Source: Pseudarthrobacter sp. (GTDB lineage: Bacteria; Actinomycetota; Actinomycetes; Actinomycetales; Micrococcaceae). Taken from it: a stretch of 64,000 bases of DNA. The stretch's first letter is position 1; each line of letters starts with the position of its first letter. Shown piece after piece: positions 47,188 to 56,453 of the stretch. Location: the NCBI GenBank assembly GCA_031178005.1, contig JAPSJV010000002.1:62001-126000 (forward strand), in the 5' to 3' direction. The notes beneath the pieces are model-generated. The model was not told the DNA's origin. It did not search any database and worked only from the letters and a program-made list of their open reading frames with translations. Both the position numbers and the translations under genes were made by a program.

Positions 47188-47205
47188 GTTACAACGTTGC
47201 AAGTC
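47188..47205. promoter_or_regulatory. LacI-type operator upstream of secreted GH43
   Basis: ggttacaacgttgcaagt. Confidence 0.7.
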
Positions 47206-47275
47206 TTCTGCCAGGCCCGGGCGCATCCCCCGCCGCCGGCCCCTTTCCCCATCCACTTTCCGGAAGGACCACGTG

Positions 47276-48709
47276 ATGACGAAGTCACGTCCATGGGCAG
47301 CGCGCGCCGCAGGTATTGCAGCCGTTTTCAGCATTGCCTTGACCGCCGCCATACTCCCCTCCATCACGGCCCCGGCTCCTGGCATTGCCACGGAGACCGC
47401 AGCGGCCACGCAGAAGCTGCAGACCGACCCCGTTGGCGGCAAAACCGTCGTCGGCGAGACGTCCCCCATCCACGATCCCGGCCTGATCATCGATCACGAC
47501 GGCACGTGGTACGTGTACTCCACCGGGCGAATCAACCGGGAAAACGGTGGCACCATCCAGATCTGGTCGTCCCACGATCAGGGCACCACCTGGGCTTACG
47601 CCGGTAGCGTCTGGGACGAAATCCCGGCCTGGATCGACCAGCACTTTGCTGACGGCGCACTGCCGGATAACCTGTGGGCGCCGGAAATCACCGAACATAA
47701 TGGCACCTACTACCTGTACTACTCGGCGTCGCGCTTTGGCGGAAGCAACTCCCTGACCGCCCTGGCCACCAACACCACCCTTGATCCCAACGATCCCGAC
47801 TATGAGTGGGTGGACCAGGGGATGGTGATCTCCTCCCCCGCCACCGGCCTGGATCCGAACAACCCCAACAAAACGTTCAACGCGATCGACGCCGGCATCA
47901 TCGAGGACGCCGACGGCACCCCCTACATGGCAATCGGCTCGTTCTGGTACGGCATTTTCCTGGTGCCCATCGAGTGGCCCAGCGGCAAGCCAGTGGCGGA
48001 CTGGCAGTCCAAGACGGTCAACATCGCGGACAGGTTTATCCCCAACAACCCGGTGGAAGCGCCATACATCACCGAGCGCGACGGCTACTACTACCTGTTT
48101 GTCTCCTTCGACTCCTGCTGCCGCGGCGGCGACTCCACCTACAAGGTGGCAGTGGGCCGGTCCACGTCCGTGAAGGGCCCGTACCTGGACAAGGACGGCA
48201 AGGACATGTTCGGCGGCGGAGGCTCAGTGGTCCTGGATGCACATGGCGCCATGACGGGGCCGGGCGGCCAGTCCGTGTTCGGTGACTACCTGGCCTTCCA
48301 CTACTACGACGGATCCAACGAGGACATCCCCTACTTCCCCACGCTGGGCATCCAGAAGATCAACTGGGTGGATGGCTGGCCCGAGTTCGACCAGACCGTG
48401 GCAGTGCCGGAAATGCAGAAGCAGCCCAAGGCCGTCACTGCCGGTGTGGGAAAGAAGGCGTCCTTCAGTGCGGCTGCCACTGGCACCCCGGGCCCCGTTG
48501 CGGTGTGGGAGACATCTTCCGACGACGGCGACACCTGGCAGAGTGCCGGCACCCAGCCGGTCACCAAGCGCACAGACGAAGGTACCTACAAGTCCACGCT
48601 TGAGCTTCCCTCCGTCTCCGCTGACCAAAACGGGCTGCAGATCCGGGCGGTCTTCCAGAACGCCCACGGAAAGGTGACCTCTGCCGCCGTCGAACTTTCC
48701 GTGAAGTAA
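47276..48709 (+). CDS. Secreted GH43 arabinan endo-1,5-alpha-L-arabinosidase
   Basis: N-terminal signal peptide; HDPGLIIDHDGTWYVYSTG, LWAPEITEHNGTYYLYYSASRFG, EAPYITERDGYYYLFVSFDSCCRG; C-terminal Ig-like segment. Confidence 0.92.
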   Translation: MTKSRPWAARAAGIAAVFSIALTAAILPSITAPAPGIATETAAATQKLQTDPVGGKTVVGETSPIHDPGLIIDHDGTWYVYSTGRINRENGGTIQIWSSHDQGTTWAYAGSVWDEIPAWIDQHFADGALPDNLWAPEITEHNGTYYLYYSASRFGGSNSLTALATNTTLDPNDPDYEWVDQGMVISSPATGLDPNNPNKTFNAIDAGIIEDADGTPYMAIGSFWYGIFLVPIEWPSGKPVADWQSKTVNIADRFIPNNPVEAPYITERDGYYYLFVSFDSCCRGGDSTYKVAVGRSTSVKGPYLDKDGKDMFGGGGSVVLDAHGAMTGPGGQSVFGDYLAFHYYDGSNEDIPYFPTLGIQKINWVDGWPEFDQTVAVPEMQKQPKAVTAGVGKKASFSAAATGTPGPVAVWETSSDDGDTWQSAGTQPVTKRTDEGTYKSTLELPSVSADQNGLQIRAVFQNAHGKVTSAAVELSVK

Positions 48710-48712
48710 ACC

Positions 48713-48757
48713 GGCGGGCCCCCTCCCCCACCCAACCAGGTACGGGAGGGGGCCGCC
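48713..48757 (+). terminator. Hairpin terminator downstream of GH43
   Basis: ggcgggccccctccc / gggagggggccgcc, one bulge. Confidence 0.7.
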
Positions 48758-48795
48758 TGGCCCCCTTGCCGGAAATGCCGCGCTAGATTGGACGG

Positions 48796-49485
48796 ATGGA
48801 TCGAGTGGGGGCGCTTCTGGAAGTTTCGGGCCTGTCTGTTGGCTATGGCGGAGTTCCCGTCTGTGGTCCGGTGTCGGCCCGGCTGGAGGCCGGTGAAGTG
48901 CTGGCCGTGGTTGGTTTCAACGGCGCCGGTAAATCCACGGTTGCCCGGACCATTGCCGGCAAACAGGCGCCAATCGACGGGGAAGTCCGGTTCGATGGGC
49001 TGCACGTCAACGAAGACTCAATAAGTTTCCGCCGGGCCGTTGCCGCGGCTTTTGATGAAGACATCTTTTTCCCATCGCTCAGCATCAGGGAGCATCTCCA
49101 GCTGGTGGCTCGCGGGCATTCCGTGGCCGAGCCGGACGGCGCGGTCTCGAGGGAACTGGAGTTCTTCTCCCTCGGCCACCGTGCGGATGTTGTCCCGGAC
49201 CTTGTTTCCTCGGGACAGCGCCGCCGGTTGCTGCTGGCATCGGCGCTGGTGCGGCCCTCCTCGCTGCTCATCCTGGATGAGCCGGAGCAGCGGCTTGATC
49301 CGGTGATGCGTGAGCGCCTCGCGGGCCGGATCCGCGCGTACAGCGAATCCGGTGGTGGCGTCCTGCTCGTCACCCACGACCCGGAGCTGCTGCTCCGGAC
49401 AGCAGACCGCGCACTGCTGATCGACGAAACTGTCCTGGAGCTGACGCCGCAGCAGGCGGCAGCCGACATTGCCCGCGCCCAGTGA
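48796..49485 (+). CDS. ABC transporter ATP-binding protein
   Basis: VVGFNGAGKSTVART Walker A; SSGQRRRLLLASALV; LLILDEPEQRLD. Confidence 0.9.
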   Translation: MDRVGALLEVSGLSVGYGGVPVCGPVSARLEAGEVLAVVGFNGAGKSTVARTIAGKQAPIDGEVRFDGLHVNEDSISFRRAVAAAFDEDIFFPSLSIREHLQLVARGHSVAEPDGAVSRELEFFSLGHRADVVPDLVSSGQRRRLLLASALVRPSSLLILDEPEQRLDPVMRERLAGRIRAYSESGGGVLLVTHDPELLLRTADRALLIDETVLELTPQQAAADIARAQ

Positions 49486-50990
49486 TGGACCCGAAAACCG
49501 GGACGGCAGGGACTGACCCGGCATTCGACGTCGTCCGCTTCACCCGGACCGCAGCCAGGCAGCGCAGCCGCCGCGAGCACCGGTACCGCGACGTGCTGGT
49601 GGACGTCTACAGCACTGGGCTGGGACTCGCCGTCGTCCTGATGATGCTGGGATCCCTGGTTTTCGCGGTCCGGACACACTTGGTCCTTGAACCGGGGACC
49701 GCCTCCTCCGCCACAGTGACGATCCCGCAGGAATACCTCCAGGCAGGGCTGACGGTAGCGGGACTGCTGGCTGTCGCTCTCTTCAGCCGGAAAATCGGGC
49801 CCGTGAATGTCCGGAGAACTGAAGGTTTTTGGTGGCTGGGCCTGCCTGTGGGACGGCGGCGGATGGTGGAAGGGAGCTTCCTGCGGCGCGTGCTGCTGCT
49901 GTGTCTGGGCGCCGCCGTCGCGTATCTTCCCTTCAGCGTCCTGACGTTCCTGACCGCACAGCCGCTGGGGCACGCCCTGGCATCGGCGACGTTTGGGCTG
50001 GCGGCCGCATCCGTGATGCTCCTCTCCGCGATACGGCAGTTGCCGGGGCGGGGCCAGGGTCCCGTGCCCACGCTCGTGCTGTCCGTTGCCACATCGGCCC
50101 TGCCCTCCGTTGCATCTGCCGGCCTGTACTGGCCGGCATTGGTCCTGATGGCGGCCGTTCTGGGCCTCTGGCTGCTTGTCGCTGCCAGGTTGGGCAGCAT
50201 TCCGGGCGCCGACTTGACCCGCGGCGGCGCAGTTGCCGGCCATGCCGGGTCTGCGGTCTTCTTTATGGACGTCAACGAATTGACGCGGGCCTTCAGCGGA
50301 ACCCCGGGCAGTGGTTCGGTGTCCAGATTCAGGTGCCTTTACGCGCTTCCCGCCAGGCGGCCCTGGACGGCACTGCTGCTGGCTGATGCCACGGCCTTCC
50401 TGCGGCACACCAGCCAGTGGCGCACGCTCGCCGCACTCCTGGTGCTCAGCATCGCGGTGATGATGGCCGACGGCGGACTGGTGCTTCCAGCCCGCCTCGC
50501 GGTTCTGTTGATGGCTGGCTGTGCCGCTGCATCGGCGGTAGGTGTGGTCGCCAAACGAACGGCGATCACACCCGGCGTCGACGCCGCCCTCCCGCTCCAC
50601 CCTGGGGCCGTCCGGTTGAGCAGAATTGTGCTGCCTGCGCTGGCATTGTCCCTCTGGATGGCATGCCTGACCGGAGGGTTGGTGCTGCTGGGCCTTGCCG
50701 GTCCGGCGCTTCTGGTCCCGGGCGCCATCGCAGGACTGGGGATGGGTGCGGCGGCGGTCCGGGGTGCCTACCGCCGCGCTCCGGACTGGTCGCGGCCGCC
50801 GGTGGAGACGCCCTTTGGTCCTGTGCCCAGTGCCCAGTTGCGTTCATTTACGGCAGGCATAGACACCGTGGTGATTGCCATGGCGCCGGTGCTGCTGGCG
50901 CTCTATGTGGGGCAGGTGCCCGGCATCTTGGTTGTGGCGCAGCTGGTGGCCTCGACCCTCGCGGTGCTGATGGCGGCGTTTTCCCGCTGA
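49485..50990 (+). CDS. Large hydrophobic membrane protein, probable partner of the ABC ATPase
   Basis: 502-aa ORF overlapping the ATPase stop; many predicted TM segments by eye. Confidence 0.75.
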   Translation: MDPKTGTAGTDPAFDVVRFTRTAARQRSRREHRYRDVLVDVYSTGLGLAVVLMMLGSLVFAVRTHLVLEPGTASSATVTIPQEYLQAGLTVAGLLAVALFSRKIGPVNVRRTEGFWWLGLPVGRRRMVEGSFLRRVLLLCLGAAVAYLPFSVLTFLTAQPLGHALASATFGLAAASVMLLSAIRQLPGRGQGPVPTLVLSVATSALPSVASAGLYWPALVLMAAVLGLWLLVAARLGSIPGADLTRGGAVAGHAGSAVFFMDVNELTRAFSGTPGSGSVSRFRCLYALPARRPWTALLLADATAFLRHTSQWRTLAALLVLSIAVMMADGGLVLPARLAVLLMAGCAAASAVGVVAKRTAITPGVDAALPLHPGAVRLSRIVLPALALSLWMACLTGGLVLLGLAGPALLVPGAIAGLGMGAAAVRGAYRRAPDWSRPPVETPFGPVPSAQLRSFTAGIDTVVIAMAPVLLALYVGQVPGILVVAQLVASTLAVLMAAFSR

Positions 50991-51007
50991 GGCAGTGTTT
51001 GGCCTCG

Positions 51008-51298
51008 CTAGACCGGCTTGCTTGCCTTGCCGTCCAGCCAAAGGAGGTCCGACTCGTCCCGGTGCGTTCCCTGGGATCCCACGTGCTTGCTGTCAATCCT
51101 TGGCCCGTTTTTGATCACGTGGACCAGTGCCATGCCGTGACCCCGGCCCAGATCGTAGTCTGCCTTCAGCCATTCAAGGATGACTCCGGCCTTTACTGAG
51201 GGTTCCTTGAACCCCTTGGATTCGGCGATGTCGAGGAGCTGGCGCGGAGTGAGGCCCGTCTTAACCTCAACGGCGTCGAGATATGCCTGGAAGGACAT
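51008..51298 (-). CDS. DUF4287 family protein
   Basis: MSFQAYLDAVEVKTGLTPRQLLDIAESKGF...ILEWLKADYDLGRGHGMALVHVIKNG. Confidence 0.85.
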   Translation of the reverse strand: MSFQAYLDAVEVKTGLTPRQLLDIAESKGFKEPSVKAGVILEWLKADYDLGRGHGMALVHVIKNGPRIDSKHVGSQGTHRDESDLLWLDGKASKPV

Positions 51299-51480
51299 GT
51301 ATGGTGCCTTTCGAAAGGGAGATGTGACCACGCTACTGGCCCAAGGAATTCAGGGCCAGCATTTCTCATCGGCCGATCACCCCAGGCCGCGGCTGACAGA
51401 CCGTTGGCCGCGACGATGCAGCAGCCTTTCTGCGGGGCCGGCACTTGATATGCAAGCGATGACTTGCCTATAGTGAATCC

Positions 51481-51759
51481 GTGGCCGATATCTTCCGCGC
51501 ACTCGACGACGAGACCAGGCGACTGATCCTGGACGACCTGTCGGCACGCGACGGCCAGACCCTGTTCGAGATCTGCACCATGATGGCCATGAGGCATGGG
51601 CTGTCCATCACACGGCAGGCCATTTCGCAGCACCTCGGCATACTTGAATCCGCTGGACTCGTTGTGACAGAGAAACGCGGACGCTCCAAATTCCACTACT
51701 TCAACCCCGGCCCACTCGCGGAGATCAACGAGCGTTGGCCCCACCAGAAAGAGACCTGA
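51481..51759 (+). CDS. ArsR family HTH regulator
   Basis: IFRALDDETRRLILDDLSARDGQTLFEIC...ISQHLGILESAGLVVTEKRGRSKFHYFN. Confidence 0.92.
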   Translation: MADIFRALDDETRRLILDDLSARDGQTLFEICTMMAMRHGLSITRQAISQHLGILESAGLVVTEKRGRSKFHYFNPGPLAEINERWPHQKET

Positions 51760-51762
51760 ACC

Positions 51763-52158
51763 ATGAAGATTTCCATGACCAGCGTATTCGTCAACGATCA
51801 GCGGGCGGCCCACGCTTTCTACACGGACGTGCTTGGCTTCGAAACGCGTCACGACCTTCCGATCGGCGACGACTTCTGGCTAACAGTCACGTCCCCGGAA
51901 GCTCCCGAAGGGCCCGAACTGCTGCTTGAGCCGGCCGGTCATCCTGCCGTGAAGCCGTACCGGGACGCGCTTATGGAGGACGGCATTCCGCTGGCCCAGT
52001 TCTCTGTAGAAGACATCGAGGCCGAGTACGCCCGGCTGAGCGGGCTTGGCGTGGTTTTCACCCAGCCGCCTACCGACATCGGCGAGGGCATCGTGGCCGT
52101 CTTTGATGACACGTGCGGCAACCTGATCCAGCTCATCGAAATGAAGCCGGAAGCCTGA
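51763..52158 (+). CDS. VOC family protein, coupled to ArsR regulator
   Basis: MTSVFVNDQRAAHAFYTDVLGFETRHDLPIGDDFWLTV. Confidence 0.9.
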   Translation: MKISMTSVFVNDQRAAHAFYTDVLGFETRHDLPIGDDFWLTVTSPEAPEGPELLLEPAGHPAVKPYRDALMEDGIPLAQFSVEDIEAEYARLSGLGVVFTQPPTDIGEGIVAVFDDTCGNLIQLIEMKPEA

Positions 52159-52167
52159 AGCCACCGC

Positions 52168-52214
52168 TGGTGATCGAGCCTGTAGAGATCCGGTTTCGAC
52201 AGGTCAACCACCGG
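52168..52214. repeat. Dispersed palindromic repeat, diverged dimer
   Basis: ctggtgatcgagcctgtagagatccggtttcgacaggtcaaccaccg; between convergent genes. Confidence 0.75.
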
Positions 52215-52225
52215 CCGGCTAACGC

Positions 52226-53104
52226 CTACTGCACCACAACGCACCGTGTGGTCATCCGGACAACGGGAGTGCCGCCGTCGACCGTTGCCGTAAGCGCAAC
52301 GTTGATGGAGGACAGCTCCGACAACGACGAAAGGTGCGTGCCTCCGCAAGGGATGCTGACGGTGCCGTCCGGGAGGTCGGCAACCCAGAGGCGACGTGCG
52401 GAGAGATCCGGGGCTGGCGCTTCGACATGCACCCGGGAACCGGCCGCTACCCAGGTGGCCAGTGTCCGGTTGATGCCCTCCTGGGTTTCCGCGAGTTTCC
52501 CTAGGAGGGCCTCGGTGTCAAAACCCTTGCGTCGCAGGGATTTGCCCAGCCTGTACTCGTCCAGCGAACCGTTCTCCGTGATCAAGGACCGATCAATGGC
52601 CTGGGCGTCGAAGTTGGGGTTACCGGCCGAATCCAACGGCACGTCCTTCTTCCACAACCCGGCCACCTCGGCGTTCAAGGCCAGCGACGCCAGATGGCAG
52701 CCCGTATGCCCGGCCGACAGCGCAGCCCTGAACTCCCCGTTCACGCTGATGGTGATGGCCTGACCCTCCACCAAGGGAAGGCTGCCATCCACAATGTGCG
52801 CAGCCACAAAAGCCCAGCCTTCCGCACCCTTCCGCACTGGGACATCGGCTCCGATGTGCAGGGATTGGCCGTCAGTCGCGCCAACCACGCAGTCCAGAAC
52901 GCTGGTAGTGCCCGACTCCGTGCGAAGCTCCGCGGCATCCGCCGGTTGGTCCGGCCAGGCCAGGTCCACCGGGTGGCACGGAGTGCTGTCCAGGAGAACG
53001 GCCCGCTTGCCGCCGTCGAGGTTTTCGATATGGAGGATGGTTGCGGTGCCTTCTAACGCTCCCGAGGGAAACGTGACAACGGTGTCGATGGAAGGGAGTG
53101 TCAT
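52226..53104 (-). CDS. AlaX-like metal-dependent editing hydrolase
   Basis: HTGCHLASLALN (HxxxH) and CGGTHLSSLSEL (CxxxH), the AlaRS editing-domain zinc ligands. Confidence 0.72.
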   Translation of the reverse strand: MTLPSIDTVVTFPSGALEGTATILHIENLDGGKRAVLLDSTPCHPVDLAWPDQPADAAELRTESGTTSVLDCVVGATDGQSLHIGADVPVRKGAEGWAFVAAHIVDGSLPLVEGQAITISVNGEFRAALSAGHTGCHLASLALNAEVAGLWKKDVPLDSAGNPNFDAQAIDRSLITENGSLDEYRLGKSLRRKGFDTEALLGKLAETQEGINRTLATWVAAGSRVHVEAPAPDLSARRLWVADLPDGTVSIPCGGTHLSSLSELSSINVALTATVDGGTPVVRMTTRCVVVQ

Positions 53105-53175
53105 TCTGGCCTATCGGATCAGGGCGGAGCGGATTTCGCGGCCTTAAAGCAGCCCGCAAAACGCGATGAGGGAGG

Positions 53176-53508
53176 TCAGGAACGGACCAAGCGGGCGATG
53201 GCCTCGGAGGCTTCCTTCATTTTGGCGTCAGCCGCATCTCCGCCGAGCTGGGCGGCGTCGACAACGCAGTGCTTCATGTGGTCATCCAGCAACCCCAGGG
53301 CCACGCCGCGCAAGGCGGAAGTCAGCGCCGAAACCTGGGTGAGTATGTCAATGCAGTACTGCTCCTCGTCAACCATCCGCGCGATTCCCCGCGCCTGGCC
53401 CTCTATCCGTTTGAGGCGGGCCAAGTAACGCTCTTTATCGGTGATGTAACCGTGGTTTGCGTGGACCTCGGCCCCTGCTTCCGGGCCTGAAGGCTGTTTC
53501 GTGGTCAT
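53176..53508 (-). CDS. csoR: Metal-sensitive repressor, CsoR family
   Basis: RLKRIEGQARGIARMVDEEQYCIDILTQVSALTSALRGVALGLLDDHMKHCV; C-H-C copper ligands. Confidence 0.9.
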   Translation of the reverse strand: MTTKQPSGPEAGAEVHANHGYITDKERYLARLKRIEGQARGIARMVDEEQYCIDILTQVSALTSALRGVALGLLDDHMKHCVVDAAQLGGDAADAKMKEASEAIARLVRS

Positions 53509-53797
53509 TCTGTTCCTTGAGGGGTAGCCGTAGATGGTGCCGGGCACGAGTTCGCCGTCCCGTGGCGGGATGATCCGTTTTCCAAAAAGCCGACTGCCAG
53601 ATCGGCCGCGCAGCGGAACAGACAGACCGCCACCCAGCGGATCACCCTACTCATGGTACTTGTGCGCCGCAGCGCAGCCGGAACCTGATCCTTACCACCA
53701 TGACAACCTCCCATTGGGCTTGGCTCCGGGATGCCAAATCCCGGGTGCGCTGACATAAGGTCACCGCACCCGGGGTCGCACTCCTGCGCCGAGGGTC

Positions 53798-54046
53798 TCA
53801 GCCGGCGTGCGCGTATTTCGCCGGGTCGGCGTCGAAGGCCGGCCCGCAGCCTGCACAGCAGAACCAGTAACGTTCCCCGTCATAGTCTCGGTAGAGGCCG
53901 CTGGCTTCGGCAGCAGCCTTGACTACGGGGGTGCCGGCCATGACCGGGCAGTAGGCAATTGCGTCATTGTCCTGTGGGGGACGGGCGGTGAGAGTCAGAT
54001 CCTCTGTCGAAGTGTCCTTGGCGGAGGTGCTGCAGCAGCTTCCCAT
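53798..54046 (-). CDS. Small Cys-rich YHS-like protein
   Basis: CPVMAGTPVVKAAAEASGLYRDYDGERYWFCCAGCGPAFDADPAKYA. Confidence 0.8.
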   Translation of the reverse strand: MGSCCSTSAKDTSTEDLTLTARPPQDNDAIAYCPVMAGTPVVKAAAEASGLYRDYDGERYWFCCAGCGPAFDADPAKYAHAG

Positions 54047-54071
54047 GGCGGGTTTCCTTTCGGGTTGGGGG

Positions 54072-56384
54072 TCAGGCGTCGATCGGCTGTAGCGCGCGGG
54101 TGCGGGCGGCAGCTGGCGACGTGTTTACCGCGTGGCTCTTGAAGGAGCGCAAGCGGAGGCTGTTGGTGACGACGAAAACGCTGCTGAATGCCATGGCGGC
54201 GCCGGCCAGCATGGGGTTGAGCAGCCCGAGCGCGGCCAGCGGAATTGCGGCTACGTTGTAGGCAAAAGCCCAGAACAGGTTGGTTTTAATTGTGCTCAGG
54301 GTCTTTCGGGCAAGCCGGATCGCGTCGGCGGCGGCACGCAGATCTCCACGGACCAAGGTGAGGTCTGCCGCTTCGATGGCCACATCCGTACCGGTTCCCA
54401 TGGCCAGGCCCAGGTCCGCTTGGGCCAGCGCCGCGGCGTCATTGACGCCGTCACCCACCATGGCCACGACCTTGCCCTGCTTCTGCAGGTCCGTGACAAC
54501 ACGGACCTTGTCCTGGGGAAGGACTTCTGCGATGACCTGATCGATCCCCACCTGGGCGGCCACCTGTTCGGCGACGACACGGTTGTCGCCGGTGAGCAGC
54601 ACCGGCGTCAGGCCAAGTGTCCGGAATTGCGCGATGGCTTCGGCGCTGGTGTCCTTGATCGCGTCGGCAACGGTCATCACACCGCGGACCTCCCCGTCCC
54701 AGGCCACGACTACTGCCGTCTCCCGGGCCGCCTCAGCTTCAGTCTTGGCCCGGGCAAGATCGGCCGGCAGCGTCAGCGACCAGTCAGTGAGCAGGGATTC
54801 GCGGCCCACGATCACCAGATGGCCTTCGACCACACCTTGAACACCGCGCCCCTCGACATTCAGGAAATTTTCAGGGGTTGGCAGGTCTCCGACACGTTCG
54901 GTGGCGCCGCGTGCAATCGCCTGGGCGATGGGATGTTCTGAGGAATCCTCCAAGGCTCCGGCTATGCGGAGCAGATCGTCAGGGCTGGTTCCGCGCGCTG
55001 TGTGCACGTCCCGCAGGGTCATCTTGCCGGTGGTGACAGTACCGGTCTTATCGAGCAGGATGGTGTCCACCTTGCGGGTGGATTCGAGCACTTCCGGCCC
55101 TTTGATCAGGATGCCCAGTTGGGCTCCCCTGCCGGTGCCGACCAAAAGCGCGGTTGGCGTAGCCAGCCCCAGGGCGCAGGGGCAGGCGATGATGAGTACA
55201 GCCACGGCCGCGGTGAACGCAGCAGTTACGGGGAACCCCGCACCGAGCCACGCAGCCAGTGTGCCCACGGCCACCGCGATCACGATGGGAACGAACACAC
55301 CCGAGATCCGGTCAGCCAGACGCTGGACCTCGGCCTTGCCGGATTGGGCATTCTCGACCAGTTGTGCCATCTGCGCCAGCTGGGTGTCCGAACCTACGCG
55401 CGTGGCGCGGATGACCAACCGTCCACCGGAGTTGACGGTGGCACCGGTGACGGTGTCTCCGGCGCCGACTTCCACGGGCACCGATTCGCCGGTGAGCATC
55501 GACTCATCGACAGCACTGCGGCCGCTGACAACCACGCCATCCGTTGCAATCTTCTCGCCGGGACGGACAATGAACTCATCGCCGACGGAGAGCTGATCGG
55601 TGGGGATGCGGATCTCGTCGCCGTCGCGCAACACAGCCACCTCTTTGGCGCCCAGCTCCAGCAAGGCGCGCAGAGCTGCCCCGGCCTGCCGCTTGGAACG
55701 CTTCTCAAAGTAGCGGCCTGCCAGGATGAACAGAATCACCCCGGCGCCGACTTCCAGGTAAATGTTGCCCGCGCCATCAATGGGAGCAACGGTCAGTTCG
55801 AAGGGGTGCGTCATCCCCGGCGTCCCTGCGGTGCCGAAGAAGAGGGCATAGACGGACCACAGGAACGCAGCAGTCGTGCCCATGGAAATCAGGGTGTCCA
55901 TGGTTGCGGCACCATGGCGAAGATTTGTGTAGGCGGCCTTATGGAAGGGCCAGCCGGCCCAGAGGATCACTGGGGCGGCCATCGCCAGGGAAAGCCATTG
56001 CCAGTAATTGAACTGCAGTGCTGGGATCATCGCCATTGCGATGACGGGTATCGCGAGCACCGCGCTGCCAATGAGCCGGTGCCTGAGGGTACGCAGTTCA
56101 GCGTCAGGACGGTCGCCGTCGTCCCCGTTTTGCTGTTCCCGCGCGCTGGGCAGGGCCGCGGAGTATCCGGTCTTTTCGACCTCGGCAACCAAGGCCTGGG
56201 GATCGTAGCCCGCAGGAGCGGTGATGTGTGCCTTTTCTGTGGCGTAGTTTACGGAGGCGATGACGCCGTCGAGCTTGTTGAGCTTGCGTTCGATCCGATT
56301 GGCGCACGAGGCGCAGGTCATCCCGCCGATCTCAAGCTCGATGTCGAGTTCCGACGCCGGCTGCCAGGCTGCTGATGCAGACAT
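54072..56384 (-). CDS. copA: Copper-translocating P-type ATPase
   Basis: HMA motif [22 protein letters not shown] in [59 protein letters not shown]. Confidence 0.95.
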   Translation of the reverse strand: MSASAAWQPASELDIELEIGGMTCASCANRIERKLNKLDGVIASVNYATEKAHITAPAGYDPQALVAEVEKTGYSAALPSAREQQNGDDGDRPDAELRTLRHRLIGSAVLAIPVIAMAMIPALQFNYWQWLSLAMAAPVILWAGWPFHKAAYTNLRHGAATMDTLISMGTTAAFLWSVYALFFGTAGTPGMTHPFELTVAPIDGAGNIYLEVGAGVILFILAGRYFEKRSKRQAGAALRALLELGAKEVAVLRDGDEIRIPTDQLSVGDEFIVRPGEKIATDGVVVSGRSAVDESMLTGESVPVEVGAGDTVTGATVNSGGRLVIRATRVGSDTQLAQMAQLVENAQSGKAEVQRLADRISGVFVPIVIAVAVGTLAAWLGAGFPVTAAFTAAVAVLIIACPCALGLATPTALLVGTGRGAQLGILIKGPEVLESTRKVDTILLDKTGTVTTGKMTLRDVHTARGTSPDDLLRIAGALEDSSEHPIAQAIARGATERVGDLPTPENFLNVEGRGVQGVVEGHLVIVGRESLLTDWSLTLPADLARAKTEAEAARETAVVVAWDGEVRGVMTVADAIKDTSAEAIAQFRTLGLTPVLLTGDNRVVAEQVAAQVGIDQVIAEVLPQDKVRVVTDLQKQGKVVAMVGDGVNDAAALAQADLGLAMGTGTDVAIEAADLTLVRGDLRAAADAIRLARKTLSTIKTNLFWAFAYNVAAIPLAALGLLNPMLAGAAMAFSSVFVVTNSLRLRSFKSHAVNTSPAAARTRALQPIDA

Positions 56385-56453
56385 GGGTACTTCTTTCTCC
56401 CGCTGCGGGCCCGACCCGTCAGGGTCATGCTCCTTGGGGTGGTCGTGGATGGG

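Noticed and set aside
48843-50600. 585-aa minus-strand ORF opposite the ABC ATPase/membrane pair
   Set aside because: Antisense shadow; the plus strand has Walker motifs and coherent TM segments.
55002-56375. 457-aa plus-strand ORF opposite copA
   Set aside because: Antisense shadow; low-complexity composition and no motif.
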